The translations under genes were made by a program, and so were the position numbers. DNA of 64,000 nucleotides from Aurantiochytrium sp. KH105 (Eukaryota > Sar > Bigyra > Thraustochytrida > Thraustochytriidae). Under the pieces are notes generated by a model. It did not search any database. It had not been told where the DNA came from and worked only from the letters and a program-made list of their open reading frames with translations. The stretch spans positions 48,759-112,758 of the forward strand of contig BGKB01000224.1 of NCBI GenBank assembly GCA_003116975.1. The letters are read 5' to 3'. Below, piece after piece: positions 1 through 10,094 of the stretch (position 1 is its first letter; each line of letters opens with the position of its first letter).

Positions 1-3000
1 AAGACGTGATTGCACGAGCCAGGAAAAATGGGCTGCGCGGGTTCTTCGCTAGATGGTTCGCAGGAGACGTCGTCGCCGCAAATGACACACGAAGAGCACG
101 CTTCGTGAACGGGATCCGCCTTGTCTTTGCCCAAGACTTTACATTCGCTGGTCTCACTATCATCATTGAGTTTCCTCGCATTGGGGCGCCCCAAAGTAAG
201 GGCACTCGTGTACACGAGAGGTCCGCGGAGCTCATGAAAGGAATCGTATTTGACTGCAGCAACGCCAAAACGGATCTTCCGGCCGAGCAAATCATCTCCA
301 CGTACAACGTGATGATTTGCGTGTGCCGAGACTTGTTCGACGCGAAGATCAGTCCAAGCAGTGGCCTCGCAATCGTCTGCTCCTTCCGCACAGATCTGAG
401 TGACGACCTCGATCCGATTTTGGTGCGCCGTACCCGTCGTGCGAAAGTCGCGAAATATGTCACAGTCCCGTGAGTCGTGAACGTCGTTCGGATTCGACCA
501 CGCAATGGCGAGCAATAAGGAGGCAGGTTCACGAGGTTGGAGAGCAATTTTGTGCGCAAGCGCCGTGACGTTGTTAAGTTTGAGGGGGGATCGATCAATG
601 TGCATGTACTTTGTCGAAACCTCGTGGACGGGATGCGTGAGCGGTCCGGCGTCGCGCTTGGCTGGGCGCACAAGCACGGCTACCTCGTAGAGACCAAAGG
701 AGGGCAGGCGAAAAGACGTTTGCATCTTTTTGGCGAGTGCAAAGCTGCGCACGGTGCCAAGTTCGGTGCCCATATCCACTTCGATTTTTTCCTCGTACGT
801 GTGGCCGACCCCACGCACAGAGACGGAGGCAATGACATCTTTGGCGAGCGAGTACGGCCCCGTGGGTACGAGAAGAAGCTGCCAGGATACTTGCAAGGAC
901 CCTGCGATGTCGGGCGAGAGCAGGGTAATGCGGGGCTCGGGCAGACGAACACTCTGCACTGCGCGGCGCATGGGAAGTCGCCGGATCTGCTGCCTACGCC
1001 ACAATTGCGCGTGCAGACGTGCGACGTCCTGTTCGGTTTCGATCTCGTCGGCAGCGCCGCGTCGAGCCCTTTTGCGTCCACGCCGGGTGCGCGGCGTTGT
1101 ACCTGTGGTGGCCCCTTCCGCCTCGGATGTGCTTGAGGCTGCGGCTGCGGCGGCTGCTGCGGCTGCGGCGGCCCTTGTTGTCATTCTTGCGCTCCTTGTT
1201 TGCATTGGAGCCCTCGTTTCCTCAATGATGATGACCTCGTCGTTGTTTGCATCATCATCTTGTTCTTGTTCTTGTTCGTGCTCATCATTGTCGTTGCCTA
1301 CAATGGCTTCTTGATCTGTCTCTGAACGATCTTGCACTTGATTTTCCTCTTCTTCTTCAACTTCGTCGGCTTCGTCATCATTGTCTTGATCATCATGGAC
1401 TACGATGACCCCAACTTGTTGGTCTGAGTGTACTTGTGCGGCAGCGTTGGGGGCGGAGGACTGTTGATGCGTGTGAGCAGACACTTCGCCGCGTGTACTT
1501 TGATGGTTTTCGTCGATAATGTCTGCGTCTTCACGTAGCTGGTCCTCTTCGATGTCTTGCTCCTCGTCGTCGTCTTCCATGATGTCGTCGTCGTCCTCTT
1601 CATCATCGTTGTCATCGTCTGAGAGATAAACCTTGTGCGCGCTTAAACGCATGAGTGGTCGCGCAGCGCCGTGGACCGCTTCAATGACAAGCTCGCCGCG
1701 AATGCGAAAGGGTCCAATAACGTTGCGACCGCTGCCAGTCACCTCGTAGACGGCAGACGAGCCTGGTTCGAGGGCGTCGTCGGCGGCTGCAAGAGGGGGG
1801 CGTTGCGCCGTCGTGGGTCGCAGTGCGCGGGGTAGCTCGAGACGCTTGCCTCGGCTCACAACGCGCGAGCTCGGCCTCCTTCGTGTTTGCAGGATCCTTC
1901 GCGCGAACTGCTCGACGAGTGCCTCTTCCTCATCCCTGCCTGGCGAAAGGGTCGCTGACGATGCAGATGTGGATGGCGATGCAGCCCGAGAAGGCGCCGC
2001 CCCGGCTGGTGCAGCCAATGTGGGCGAGATGGAATGCACGCGGTGGTCCAATGGAGAGGAGCGCACACTTTGACTTTCGGGAGAAACTCTGGTCCATGAA
2101 ATTGGCGAAGCTGGACCTGAGGCGTCCTCGGAGGAACTGGACGAGACCACTGACGCTGCTCTTTCCGCTGCTGATGCTGGTGCCAGCGGCGCGGGCGACC
2201 ACGCAGCCGCCGTCACCGCAGCAGCAGGAGAAGCTGAAGAAGACGAGGAGTAAGGTGATGTTGTTGTTGTTGTGGTTGTTGTTGATGATGATGATGATGA
2301 GGAGGAGGACGAGGCGGAGGACGCGGATGCGGACGCGGATCGACCAGGACTTTGTGTGCCCCAATCGACGGTGCCGCTGCCACTGGCGCTGGCGCTGGTT
2401 TCGGCGATGCCACCTTCACCTTCGCAGGAGCAGCAATGCTCGCAGTCCTCTGACGCGGCACGGCTGTCTCCACGCTTGGCCACCGACCTCCCGGATCCGC
2501 CCCGCTCCTCTCTCTGCTGCTGCTGCTGCTGCTGCTGCTGTCCAGCAAGACGCCGGTGTGCTGGTGCTTCCGCCGCCGCCTGGCTCCGTGTCAAGGATCT
2601 CCTCCTCCCTCGCTGCAGCCGCGGCGACGCCGTGCACGCCGTCGAGCTGGCGGCGCCCTCGCACGGGGCCCGCTGGCACAAAGCCCGTCTTGACTGGTCC
2701 TCCGCGAACGCGGTGTCCTGGTCCTGCCGCCCGCCTTCCTCCTCCTCCTCCTCCACGTCCTCGTCCTCGCCCTCGCTACCGCCGCCCTCGCCCGCGAGGC
2801 CCTGGCCCTGGCAATGGCAATGGCCCTGGCCTTGGGAATGCGACTGCGACTGCGACTGCGACTGCGAATGGGGATGTGAATGCGGATGCGAATGCGGATG
2901 CGGATGCGAATGCGCATGGCAGAGGCAAGAATAGCGTGCGGGACCGGGGAGGCGGGCGCGGCGTGGGCCCGTAGCGCGGCGCGGGCTGTGGGTAGGGTTT

Positions 3001-4058
3001 AAGGTACAAGACTCGGAGGCTGCGGGAATAGGCGCTGCGGCCGGGCATGCACAGGCAGGGCGGCGGGCCCCCCGCACACGGTCCGGTGTGGGGCCGTTCG
3101 GGGGGAAACGCTGTGCCGAGGGAACGCGGGGAGCACCGCGAGCGTGGCCCTCGTCACCGTGTGCGAGGTGCTCTTGGCGATGGTGGTGATGATGATGATG
3201 ATGATGATCGATTTCATGGTCGCATTCATGTACATGGTCATGTGCATGGTCAAGGTCGTGGTCATGGTCGAGTTCATGTTCATGGCCGAGGTCATGTTCG
3301 TGCTGGCAATGACGCCCGCGGCCAGCGGCAGGCCGCGCGCGCCTTCGTCGCAGGGCCTCGGCGTGGCGGCGATGCAGATGGAGGGAATCTTCATGCGGAT
3401 GTTGGCGTTGATGGCGTGGATGAGCGGGCGCAGCATGGCCCTGGCGCTGCGCGAGGAGGGGCGGGTCGGGGCAGGCGCAAGGGCGGCGCTCCTGATTTCT
3501 CTCCTCGGCGGGGCTGCGATGCGGGTTGAGGTCGAGGTTGTGGTTGTTGTGCTGGTGGGTACTAGTATGCGCATGGGGCAGGTCCTGCGAAGGCGGCGCT
3601 ACGGAATGATGATGCGGACGACGGGCCCGCGGCGAGGGGCGCGGGTCGAGGCGCAGACGCACGCTGCGCTCCCATACGCGGCTGCCGGCGGCCTCGAAGG
3701 TGCCCTCGCAGTCGAGCGCGGAGGGCACGCCGCGCGCATCGACGGTCGCCGCCTCGGCGAGGCGCGCCTGCCAGGAAAACTCCTCGTCGTCGGCGCGGCG
3801 CTGCGAGCTCGCGCCCGGCGCGCCCAGGCACCAGGTGCCCGCCAGCCGCCATCCCGCGCCACCACCTGCTGCCGCCGCTGCAGCCGCCGCGCCCGCCGAG
3901 GCGGCGCCGGGGTCCGGCCTGGGAGCGGCGGCGGCAGAGACGGCGGCGGAGGCGGCAGAGGCGGCGGGCCCATGCTGGTCCTCCTCGCCCGCGTGGAACT
4001 CGGCCTCGACGCCCGCGAGCTCCGCGCGGAGCCACGCCTCGATCCGCGGCGGCGCCAT
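1..4058 (-). CDS. Large low-complexity protein with RING-like zinc finger, partial (C-terminus beyond left edge)
   Basis: On the minus strand a single frame stays open from an ATG at 4058 to position 1, at least 1352 codons, with an in-frame stop just upstream (about 4169); no earlier ATG lies between. The N-terminus reads MAPPRIEAWLRAELAG and is followed by Ala/Pro-rich sequence, a His/Asp-rich stretch (about 3185-3330, near residues 245-290), Ser/Gln/His dipeptide runs, poly-Gln (2514-2541), poly-Ser/Thr (about 2250-2320) and long Asp/Glu blocks (about 1200-1620). A conserved-looking segment GSGRNVIGPFRIRG lies near residue 775, and a folded-looking beta-rich region occupies about 1120-100. 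The last visible residues carry CSSCVICGDD and, 28 residues on, CNHV, the spacing and CxxC...CxH order of a RING-type finger cut by the edge. An E3 ubiquitin-ligase role would follow only if the remaining ligands are present. Introns cannot be excluded. Plus-strand frames here are antisense shadows. Confidence 0.7.
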   Translation of the reverse strand, partial: MAPPRIEAWLRAELAGVEAEFHAGEEDQHGPAASAASAAVSAAAAPRPDPGAASAGAAAAAAAAGGGAGWRLAGTWCLGAPGASSQRRADDEEFSWQARLAEAATVDARGVPSALDCEGTFEAAGSRVWERSVRLRLDPRPSPRARRPHHHSVAPPSQDLPHAHTSTHQHNNHNLDLNPHRSPAEERNQERRPCACPDPPLLAQRQGHAAPAHPRHQRQHPHEDSLHLHRRHAEALRRRRARPAAGRGRHCQHEHDLGHEHELDHDHDLDHAHDHVHECDHEIDHHHHHHHHHRQEHLAHGDEGHARGAPRVPSAQRFPPNGPTPDRVRGARRPACACPAAAPIPAASESCTLNPTHSPRRATGPRRARLPGPARYSCLCHAHSHPHPHSHPHSHPHSQSQSQSQSHSQGQGHCHCQGQGLAGEGGGSEGEDEDVEEEEEEGGRQDQDTAFAEDQSRRALCQRAPCEGAASSTACTASPRLQRGRRRSLTRSQAAAEAPAHRRLAGQQQQQQQQQREERGGSGRSVAKRGDSRAASEDCEHCCSCEGEGGIAETSASASGSGTVDWGTQSPGRSASASASSASSSSSSSSSSTTTTTTTTSPYSSSSSASPAAAVTAAAWSPAPLAPASAAERAASVVSSSSSEDASGPASPISWTRVSPESQSVRSSPLDHRVHSISPTLAAPAGAAPSRAASPSTSASSATLSPGRDEEEALVEQFARRILQTRRRPSSRVVSRGKRLELPRALRPTTAQRPPLAAADDALEPGSSAVYEVTGSGRNVIGPFRIRGELVIEAVHGAARPLMRLSAHKVYLSDDDNDDEEDDDDIMEDDDEEQDIEEDQLREDADIIDENHQSTRGEVSAHTHQQSSAPNAAAQVHSDQQVGVIVVHDDQDNDDEADEVEEEEENQVQDRSETDQEAIVGNDNDEHEQEQEQDDDANNDEVIIIEETRAPMQTRSARMTTRAAAAAAAAAAAASSTSEAEGATTGTTPRTRRGRKRARRGAADEIETEQDVARLHAQLWRRQQIRRLPMRRAVQSVRLPEPRITLLSPDIAGSLQVSWQLLLVPTGPYSLAKDVIASVSVRGVGHTYEEKIEVDMGTELGTVRSFALAKKMQTSFRLPSFGLYEVAVLVRPAKRDAGPLTHPVHEVSTKYMHIDRSPLKLNNVTALAHKIALQPREPASLLLAIAWSNPNDVHDSRDCDIFRDFRTTGTAHQNRIEVVTQICAEGADDCEATAWTDLRVEQVSAHANHHVVRGDDLLGRKIRFGVAAVKYDSFHELRGPLVYTSALTLGRPNARKLNDDSETSECKVLGKDKADPVHEACSSCVICGDDVSCEPSSEEPAQPIFPGSCNHV

Positions 4059-4280
4059 GCGGCACGGGGCGCGGGGCCGGCCAGCCGGCCAGCGCTTCCC
4101 CCGCGAGCGTCCGTGCGAGAGCGAAAGCGAGCGACCGCGAGTCGCCACGGCCCCGTGGCGCGCTAGCTAGCTAGCTTGCTTTCTTTGTTTGCTTTGTTGC
4201 TAGTTGCTCGCGGGTTTCCTGCCGCGAGTGAGCGAGCTCAGCCAGCCAGCCAGCTACGGCCAGCCGAGCTGCGGCTGGCT

Positions 4281-4302
4281 CACGCACGCACGCACGCACG
4301 CA
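4281..4302. repeat. (CGCA)n microsatellite
   Basis: About five tandem CGCA/ACGC tetramers seen directly. Confidence 0.9.
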
Positions 4303-4427
4303 CCGACCCGGTCCGCCGCGATTCCGTTCGCTCTCTGGCTGCTTGTTCGTTCCGTCGGCCGGCCAGGCGCCAGTTGCTCGCTCGCTCGCTCGCTTGCTTG
4401 CCGCTTGCCAGTTGCAGTCTCCGTCTC

Positions 4428-4477
4428 TCTGTCTGTCTGTGTGTGACTGTCTGTCTGTGTGTGACTGTCTGTCTGTC
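4428..4477. repeat. CTGT-rich tandem repeat
   Basis: Two copies of an 18-base unit, GTCTGTCTGTGTGTGACT, follow each other, with further CTGT tetramers at both ends. Confidence 0.85.
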
Positions 4478-4849
4478 AGTCCTCTGCGGCGCTCTCTGCC
4501 CCTCTCCCGGGCGCGCTCTGTCCCCGCCTCCTCGTCCCGGCTCCGGCGGGTGGCCTGCCTCTGCCGCCGGAGCCCCCGCCCCTGCTTCTTGCGCGCCTCG
4601 CTCCGCGACGCGGGCGCGAGCTGCAGCCGCGACGCCTACGCGCGGCGCGGCCTCGCGGCGCGGCCGGCGCCTCGGGTGGCGCTGCTGCTGCGAGCGCGGG
4701 GGGGTGGAGGGATGGAGGGATGGATGGGATGGATGGGCTGGAAGCCGCCGGCCTCCCTCTCCCTGCGCGGCGAACTCTGGCTCGCTGGGCGCGCCCGAGC
4801 GTGCCGGCTGCCGCTCCTCCCCGCGACCTGGACGCGGCGACGACGGACG

Positions 4850-4893
4850 GGCGCTCGCTCGCTGGCTGGCTGGCCGGCTGCCTGCCTGCCTGC
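4850..4893. repeat. CTCG/CTGG/CCTG tetranucleotide tract
   Basis: Successive short runs of GCTC, GCTGG and CCTG tetramers, one drifting into the next. Similar tracts recur near 24716-24742, 39380-39425 and 53882-53915. Confidence 0.8.
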
Positions 4894-5403
4894 CTGGCGT
4901 GCGCGCGGCAGAACGGAGGGGCGCGGCAACGGAGTTGAGGACCTGGGGCGCACGCAACGCAACGAAAGCGAGCGAGATAAGGTAACTTCGGTAGCCAGCT
5001 AGCGCCCACGTACGAGCTACGCTAGCCCTGCGCCGCCCACCCGGTAGCCGCGGTGCGGCCGGTAGGGTACTGCTAGGCGCCAGCTAGGAGCGCCCGGCAG
5101 TTCAGGCGACGAATGAGGTGAGCGCGCAACCTGGAAAGCGATCATCCAGGAGGGAGAGGGCGAGGAAGGAGGGAGGGAGGGAGGGAAGGAGCGCGGGACT
5201 CGGAAGCAGGAAACAGAAGAAGCAACTCCAGGGCCGCCTTCCCGCTCCTCGACCTGCTGGCTGCTGCACCGCTGTCTGGAGTGAGTCACTCGCGCGACTG
5301 CGATTTAGCTAGCTAGCTGCAGGCCACTGGCCCTGGCCGAGGGATGGTGGATGCTGCGACTCGCAGTCGCGGAGGTCAAGGGTTCGTGCGTCGATCGAGG
5401 GTT

Positions 5404-5474
5404 TGCTGGGTTGGTTGGTCGGTTGGTTGGTTGGTTGGTTCGATCGATCGATTGAGTGATCGATCGATCGGTCG
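5404..5474. repeat. (TTGG)n followed by GATC-type palindromic tract
   Basis: About seven TTGG/TCGG tetramers run directly into a CGATCGATCGATT tract and a second CGATCGATCGATCGG tract; the GATC part is self-complementary. Confidence 0.85.
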
Positions 5475-5670
5475 TTCGTTCGCAGTCCATTGTCGTGTCG
5501 CGTGCAGTCGTCGGTCCTTCCGGGTTGGTACTTGACCTCGCGCGGGCCGGCTCAGCGCGGCTCAGCCGGCCAGCCGCAACACAGCGTCCACTACTGTAAG
5601 AACAACTCGAACAACAACCAACTTCTACTTCGATCTTTTTTCAACAAGACCTGCCTTCGCCTTCGCCTTT

Positions 5671-5722
5671 GCCTCCGCCACCGCCACCGCCACCGCCACC
5701 GCCACCGCCATCGCCATCGCCT
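5671..5722. repeat. (CCGCCA)n hexanucleotide repeat
   Basis: Seven to eight hexamers CCGCCA/TCGCCA in tandem, flanked upstream by CTTCGC hexamers. Confidence 0.9.
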
Positions 5723-6111
5723 TCGCAATCGCAAACCTCATGGTTGAAGAACACAAGGTGAGTGAGAAAAATGAAACAACGCAAAAGCGGCAACGCAAAA
5801 TCTACCATAGGCTACTCAACGCCAAAGAAGAAGAAGCGGCGACAGCGACGCGTCGCACACAGCGCCAACCGTGTCGGAGCCAGTTGCACCGGGCCAGCTA
5901 GCATCGCTACAGCTGGCCGCGGACAGCCGCTGCAGCTACCGTGTCCCTCGCGGCGGCCCTCATCTCATCACTGCTGGGGGCTGGCCGCGCTGACCTCTTG
6001 CTTGCCCAAGCAGAGCAGAGCAGAGCAGACGCAGACGCCGCGAAGACACCGTGACGTTGGGAGGGAGCGGGGAGGAGCGGTCGGTCGCGGAGAGGGCGGG
6101 CGGCAGAGACG

Positions 6112-6139
6112 CAGGGCAGGGCAGGGCAGGGCAGGGCAG
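6112..6139. repeat. (GGGCA)n pentanucleotide repeat
   Basis: Five tandem GGGCA units. Confidence 0.85.
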
Positions 6140-6781
6140 CGCGGCGTGACTCCGCGGCAGCGCAGAGGCGCGCTGGCCGCGGGGTTCGCGGAGAGGAAAG
6201 CGGAAATGCAAGCTGCAGCTGGCGAGCGGGCGGGCGGGCGAAGAAGCGAAAAATGCAAGCGAGATATAATAGCTAGCGAGCGAGCGAGCAAGCAGGCGTG
6301 ACCGGCGAGGCGGAGCGAGGCGTGTGCGAGAGCGCAGGACGCGGAGCAGTCAGTGGCAGGAGGGGGCGGCAGAGGCTGCTTTTTTAGGCGTGCCGAGGAG
6401 CAGAGCCTAGCTTCACGCGAGGGGTTTGAACACGAGGTGTCGAGGTCGATGGATGGAGAATAAACGGGTCCGAGGTCTTTCTTTCTGCCTCGTGAGCGCG
6501 CTGGCTGCCTCGCCTCGGCCGCAAAGCGCGCGCGGAGGTGGAGCGGTGCAGGGCTCGTGCGCTTTCGGCTCCGCGTCTGCGCAGAGGAAGGGAAAGGGCG
6601 TTGGCGAAGCAGGCAAAGCCAACGCAAAGCAGGCAAGTTTTCGAAGGAAGCTAGCTCGCTCCTGATGAGGAGACAGCCTGAGCATGCTGCAGGAACCCCC
6701 CGACGCCTGAGACTTTCCCTCCCGCAAGGCCACGCCGGGCAGACATGCACGTACGCACGCACGCACGCCAGCGGGCCGGCT

Positions 6782-6837
<56 letters not shown>
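6782..6837. repeat. (AAGC)13-14 microsatellite
   Basis: Near-perfect run of about fourteen AAGC tetramers, one of the longest pure microsatellites in the window. Confidence 0.95.
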
Positions 6838-7171
6838 CGCTCGTCCTCTCGTCCGCTCGCGCGGCGGCGTGTCGCTGTCGCGGGCGGGCAGCGATCAGAG
6901 TGACGAGGGCGAGAGCGCCGCGGGAGGGGATGCTCGGGAGCTGTCCCCCCATCGTGAGAATCTTGATGTGACACAGAGTGTGTTCTCACTTTTTCTGGTA
7001 ACACGCGTGCCACCCACCTATCCATCCACCCACCACGCAACCTTCCACGCCCGCTGCCGACACCGACTGCAACTGCGAGTATAGTGTCGCTACGCGAGAG
7101 ATCCCGAGGCCTGCCCTGGCTGGCTGGTGGTCGGTCGGGTGGCCTGCAGCGCCTGCCTGCTAGCATAGAGA

Positions 7172-7222
7172 CTACTTGATATCAGTGGCGCGGTGGCGGC
7201 GGTGTGATCTTGATACAGCCAG

Positions 7223-7260
<38 letters not shown>

Positions 7261-8348
7261 GCAAGCTCAAACCTTGCATTGATTTTCTCGTCGTCCACCG
7301 CAGACTAAAAACTCTCTGTAATAGTAAGAGTGATGGAAGCTTGTCAGCGGTCGGCCTGCGCGCAGTGCAGTGCATTGGAGTGTAGTGCAGTGCTTCTGGA
7401 GACGGACGCGAAGATAATGTGACATCATCGCGACCGTCAGCGTCTTTCTCATAAAGAGAGTGGATCCACCGGTGATCACGAGCAATCATCACGCCGAGGT
7501 CATGCAGCGACGATTCGTTGGCGAAAGATAGTGGTCTGGCGAGTGAGCATAATTGCAAAAATGCAGACAGAACAGCCAGAATACGTCTCCCGACCCTAGC
7601 TAGATCCCTTCGTACCATGCAAGAGACAGCGATCGATTTACCTAGGCAAGACTTGGGGGAGCGCCGCCGCTTGACGCGTACGGAGATCTTGCAGCCACGC
7701 CGAGGTCGGTCGAGGTTTACCAACAATTGCAGAGCGAGGTCGTGGCACACGTGAGCTTCGAGCCCGCTCCTCAAGACGCGCCGCGCGCTCGCGATGCGCT
7801 CGTTTTACAGGGTATAATGCTGTAAAGCTGGACCTGTACATTGCAGCAAGGTCTGCCTCCAGGCCTGCAGCCGACCTGGCAGCCACGGGGAGTCGCTCGC
7901 CGCGCGTCTGCGCCTGCACCGCGCGCTTGAGATCTTGCCGAGCTCTGCCCATATTTTCCACGAGCTGCACGAGGTCTGCCTCGCATGTCACAGTGCCTTC
8001 GCCGTTGGTCGAAAGGGTGGAAGAAGACGACCGTGTCTCTCGTCGCTGCGCGGACTTTTTGCTCGACTTTTTGGACTGCGCCAACGTTAGCGCAACGTAG
8101 GCCTCCATGCCACTCTGCGCGACAGCCCAGGCGCGCTGCCCATGTCGCGCTGCAACCGCACGTTTGTACGCTTTCTCGCGACGCCCGATGCTCAAGTGCG
8201 AGTGCTGTGCGCCGGCGTCCCAGTCTTCGTTAGCCTGATCTGTAGCTTGTCGGGCAGCAACCAAGAACAACTCGAACCACCTGCTGCTGCTATGGCCAGC
8301 TAGCTGCAGCTCCTCCTCCTTTCGACTCGTCTCGCACACGTACCTCAT
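7172..8348 (-). CDS. Possible two-exon gene of unknown function (weak)
   Basis: From an ATG at 8348 a minus-strand frame runs to 7638 (about 236 codons) and reads like a helical basic protein, for instance YKRAVAARHGQRAWAVAQSG and LVQLVENMGRARQDLKRAV. Its end falls exactly at a donor-like CCTAG|GTAAAT (exon end 7642). An acceptor-like CTCGCCAG (ending 7536) 106 bases on would restore an open frame beginning RPLSFANESSLHDLGVMIAR and continuing to a stop at 7172. The distal part of exon 2 crosses the CA repeat and looks noncoding, so the true 3' end or a second intron is uncertain. An overlapping ATG at 8418 followed by MASFGPPPRPRATVEEG and a GTACGT donor-like site could be an alternative first exon. 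No family was recognised. Both splice sites are inferred by eye. Confidence 0.35.
7224..7256. repeat. (CA)16 dinucleotide repeat
   Basis: Uninterrupted CA run of about 33 bases. It lies inside the 3' part of the weak minus-strand frame at 7172-7535 and argues that the end of that frame is not coding. Confidence 0.95.
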
Positions 8349-8418
8349 CTTGCAGGCTCCGTAGCAGCCCCTCCTCGACCGTCGCGCGCGGCCGCGGCGG
8401 CGGGCCAAAGGACGCCAT

Positions 8419-10094
8419 GGGGTCGCTCTCACCGCCTCGTTGCATGTCTGGCTGGTATAGACATGCCGGCCGCAGCCGATTCGAGTCCCGGAATGGACCC
8501 AACCAAGCGCTCTTGAGTGCAAAGTTCTCGTGTCGCATACTTACTTGCGGCATAGTGGTGTGTACTACTTGGCTCGCTCGCGCGCGAGCGACTCTTGATT
8601 TTGAGCCCGAAATCTAAATTATAAAAACAGCCTGAGCTTGAACTGACTGACCAATGGAAAGAAGTCTGTCAGCGCTTCCGAGTCTTTAGAGGGGACTAAG
8701 GCCTTGTAATTCGTTTATAAAAATAGCATCGAAACGCATCATCATTGAAATGAAATTTCAAATAAGCAGTCCCTTTTGGCAATTCGCGTTCATAGGACGC
8801 CTCGTAAAATGCGCTCGCCGCTTTGCCCCCACAAACAATAAAGTGCCCTCACTGTTACCACTTCTGTCTTTTGTACGCACCCAAGGCAGTCTAGCCGATC
8901 AACCACCATCTTCTGACCCGTCCAGTGGAGCCATTGCAGATATCTCGATGCGAAGTAACTCGTCACGCTCTCCACAAGTTTTGCAACATAGCATTCCACC
9001 GTTTCTGAACGTGCTTAGAGATTCTTTGACGCTCAATCGATGCGACAGCAATCTGCTCAACGACGACATCGTCGCACCTGAGCAACGTTCTCTTGACGCA
9101 GCTTAGAAAAATTTCAAAATTTCAAAATCGCTTGCTTGAGAAACAAGGAAAGAAGAGCATGATTCAACTCATGCGCAGCGTTACAATCGGCAATCTTCCT
9201 TGTGAATTCTCAGCCCAGCAAGCTCACTACCAAGGCATCAGCTTGCTCAATACCACCGCCTTGCAAAGCACCACCAGCTTGCTGGACACCGAGACCTTTC
9301 GCTGGCCAGCATCACCACCTTACCAGACCTTATGCTAGCTCGCACCACTATCTTGCCAGACCTTATGATGGTATACGTCCACCTTGCTGGATCTCTGATA
9401 GGAGGACCTTCGCTTGCTGCAATGCTGCGTTCAAGTCGAATGCCATCAGAGCTTCAATTTGTGCCCTTGCTGAAGTGAACATGCTGCCGTGCTTCTCTAG
9501 CATCGCTTTCGACGTTTTCTAAAGAAAATACTCGCTGCCATCGTCCAGGCGGCCGTCGCACAAACACATTTTCACGCTTGACAAAATTTACAAAGGCAAG
9601 ATCGCGTGGTGCCATGAAGAAATCGCCTTCTCTTCTCGCATGCAATCGCTTCTGCATGCCGTCGTCATCTTCTTCATCACTTCCAGCGCAGCGAAGAAAA
9701 CCGCATCCCTCATTTATTTTCGCTGCGCCAAATGAGCTCTCCTCTCCCGCCACCAGACCCGACGAGACACCTTGTCGTTCATTCTTGGCTTTCATCCTTC
9801 GTTTTTTGTGTGTGTTGTGTAGTGTTCGCATAGGCTGTTGACAAACAAGAAGCGGCGGGCGAGTGGCAAAAAGAAGCAGAGCCGAGCTTTGGAGCTAAGA
9901 GGCGAAGCAAGTCGCGCGCTGCAGGGAGTAGCGCGCACGAGCGAACACGGAGGCCCGCTGGTGGCCCCTTGAAGCTCCGACGCTCACTCACTTGCGTTCT
10001 CGCTTGCAAAAGTTTGGCGGATCGAGAGCATTTGCGGAGCAGAAAAAGCGGCTTTGCAGACGCGAGCCCAAAGCCCTCTCGGTCGGCCCAGTCC
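8419..10094. other. Spacer, lower GC; no supported gene
   Basis: About 8600-9500 is visibly less GC-rich than its flanks. Short frames exist (118 codons at 8750-9106 plus; 125 codons at 9454-9831 minus, from an ATG at 9831) but neither shows recognisable motifs. Short imperfect repeats ending CCAGACCTTATG occur twice near 9327-9366. The last 250 bases should hold the promoter and leader of the downstream protease gene. Confidence 0.4.

Larger units (their letters stand above)
4059..7171. other. Repeat-rich GC spacer, no convincing gene
   Basis: Open frames here are all composed of Ala/Arg/Pro/Ser/Cys runs, overlap each other in every frame and begin at arbitrary places, as expected from GC-rich noncoding DNA. 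The stretch contains the promoter and leader of the minus-strand gene ending upstream at 4058, plus at least eight microsatellites (listed separately) and several AGCT/GATC palindromic runs (4163-4176, 5306-5320, 5440-5474). Confidence 0.6.

Noticed and set aside
3144-4166. 340-codon plus-strand frame near the left end
   Set aside because: Begins at GTG, is exactly in register with the minus-strand gene, and is composed of Met/Val/Arg/Ala runs that are the complement of His/Asp and Pro/Ala codons.
5404-5474. Regular short repeats considered as a CRISPR-like array
   Set aside because: No constant repeat separated by unique spacers; these are simple tetranucleotide tracts in a eukaryotic spacer.
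8478-8492. GATTCGAGTCCC resembling a tRNA T-loop
   Set aside because: The flanking five-base arms do not pair and no acceptor stem or A box is found upstream.
9969-10094. N-terminal extension of the ubiquitin protease to 9969
   Set aside because: The codon at 9969 is TTG; the first in-frame ATG is at 10095 and the extension has no conserved features.
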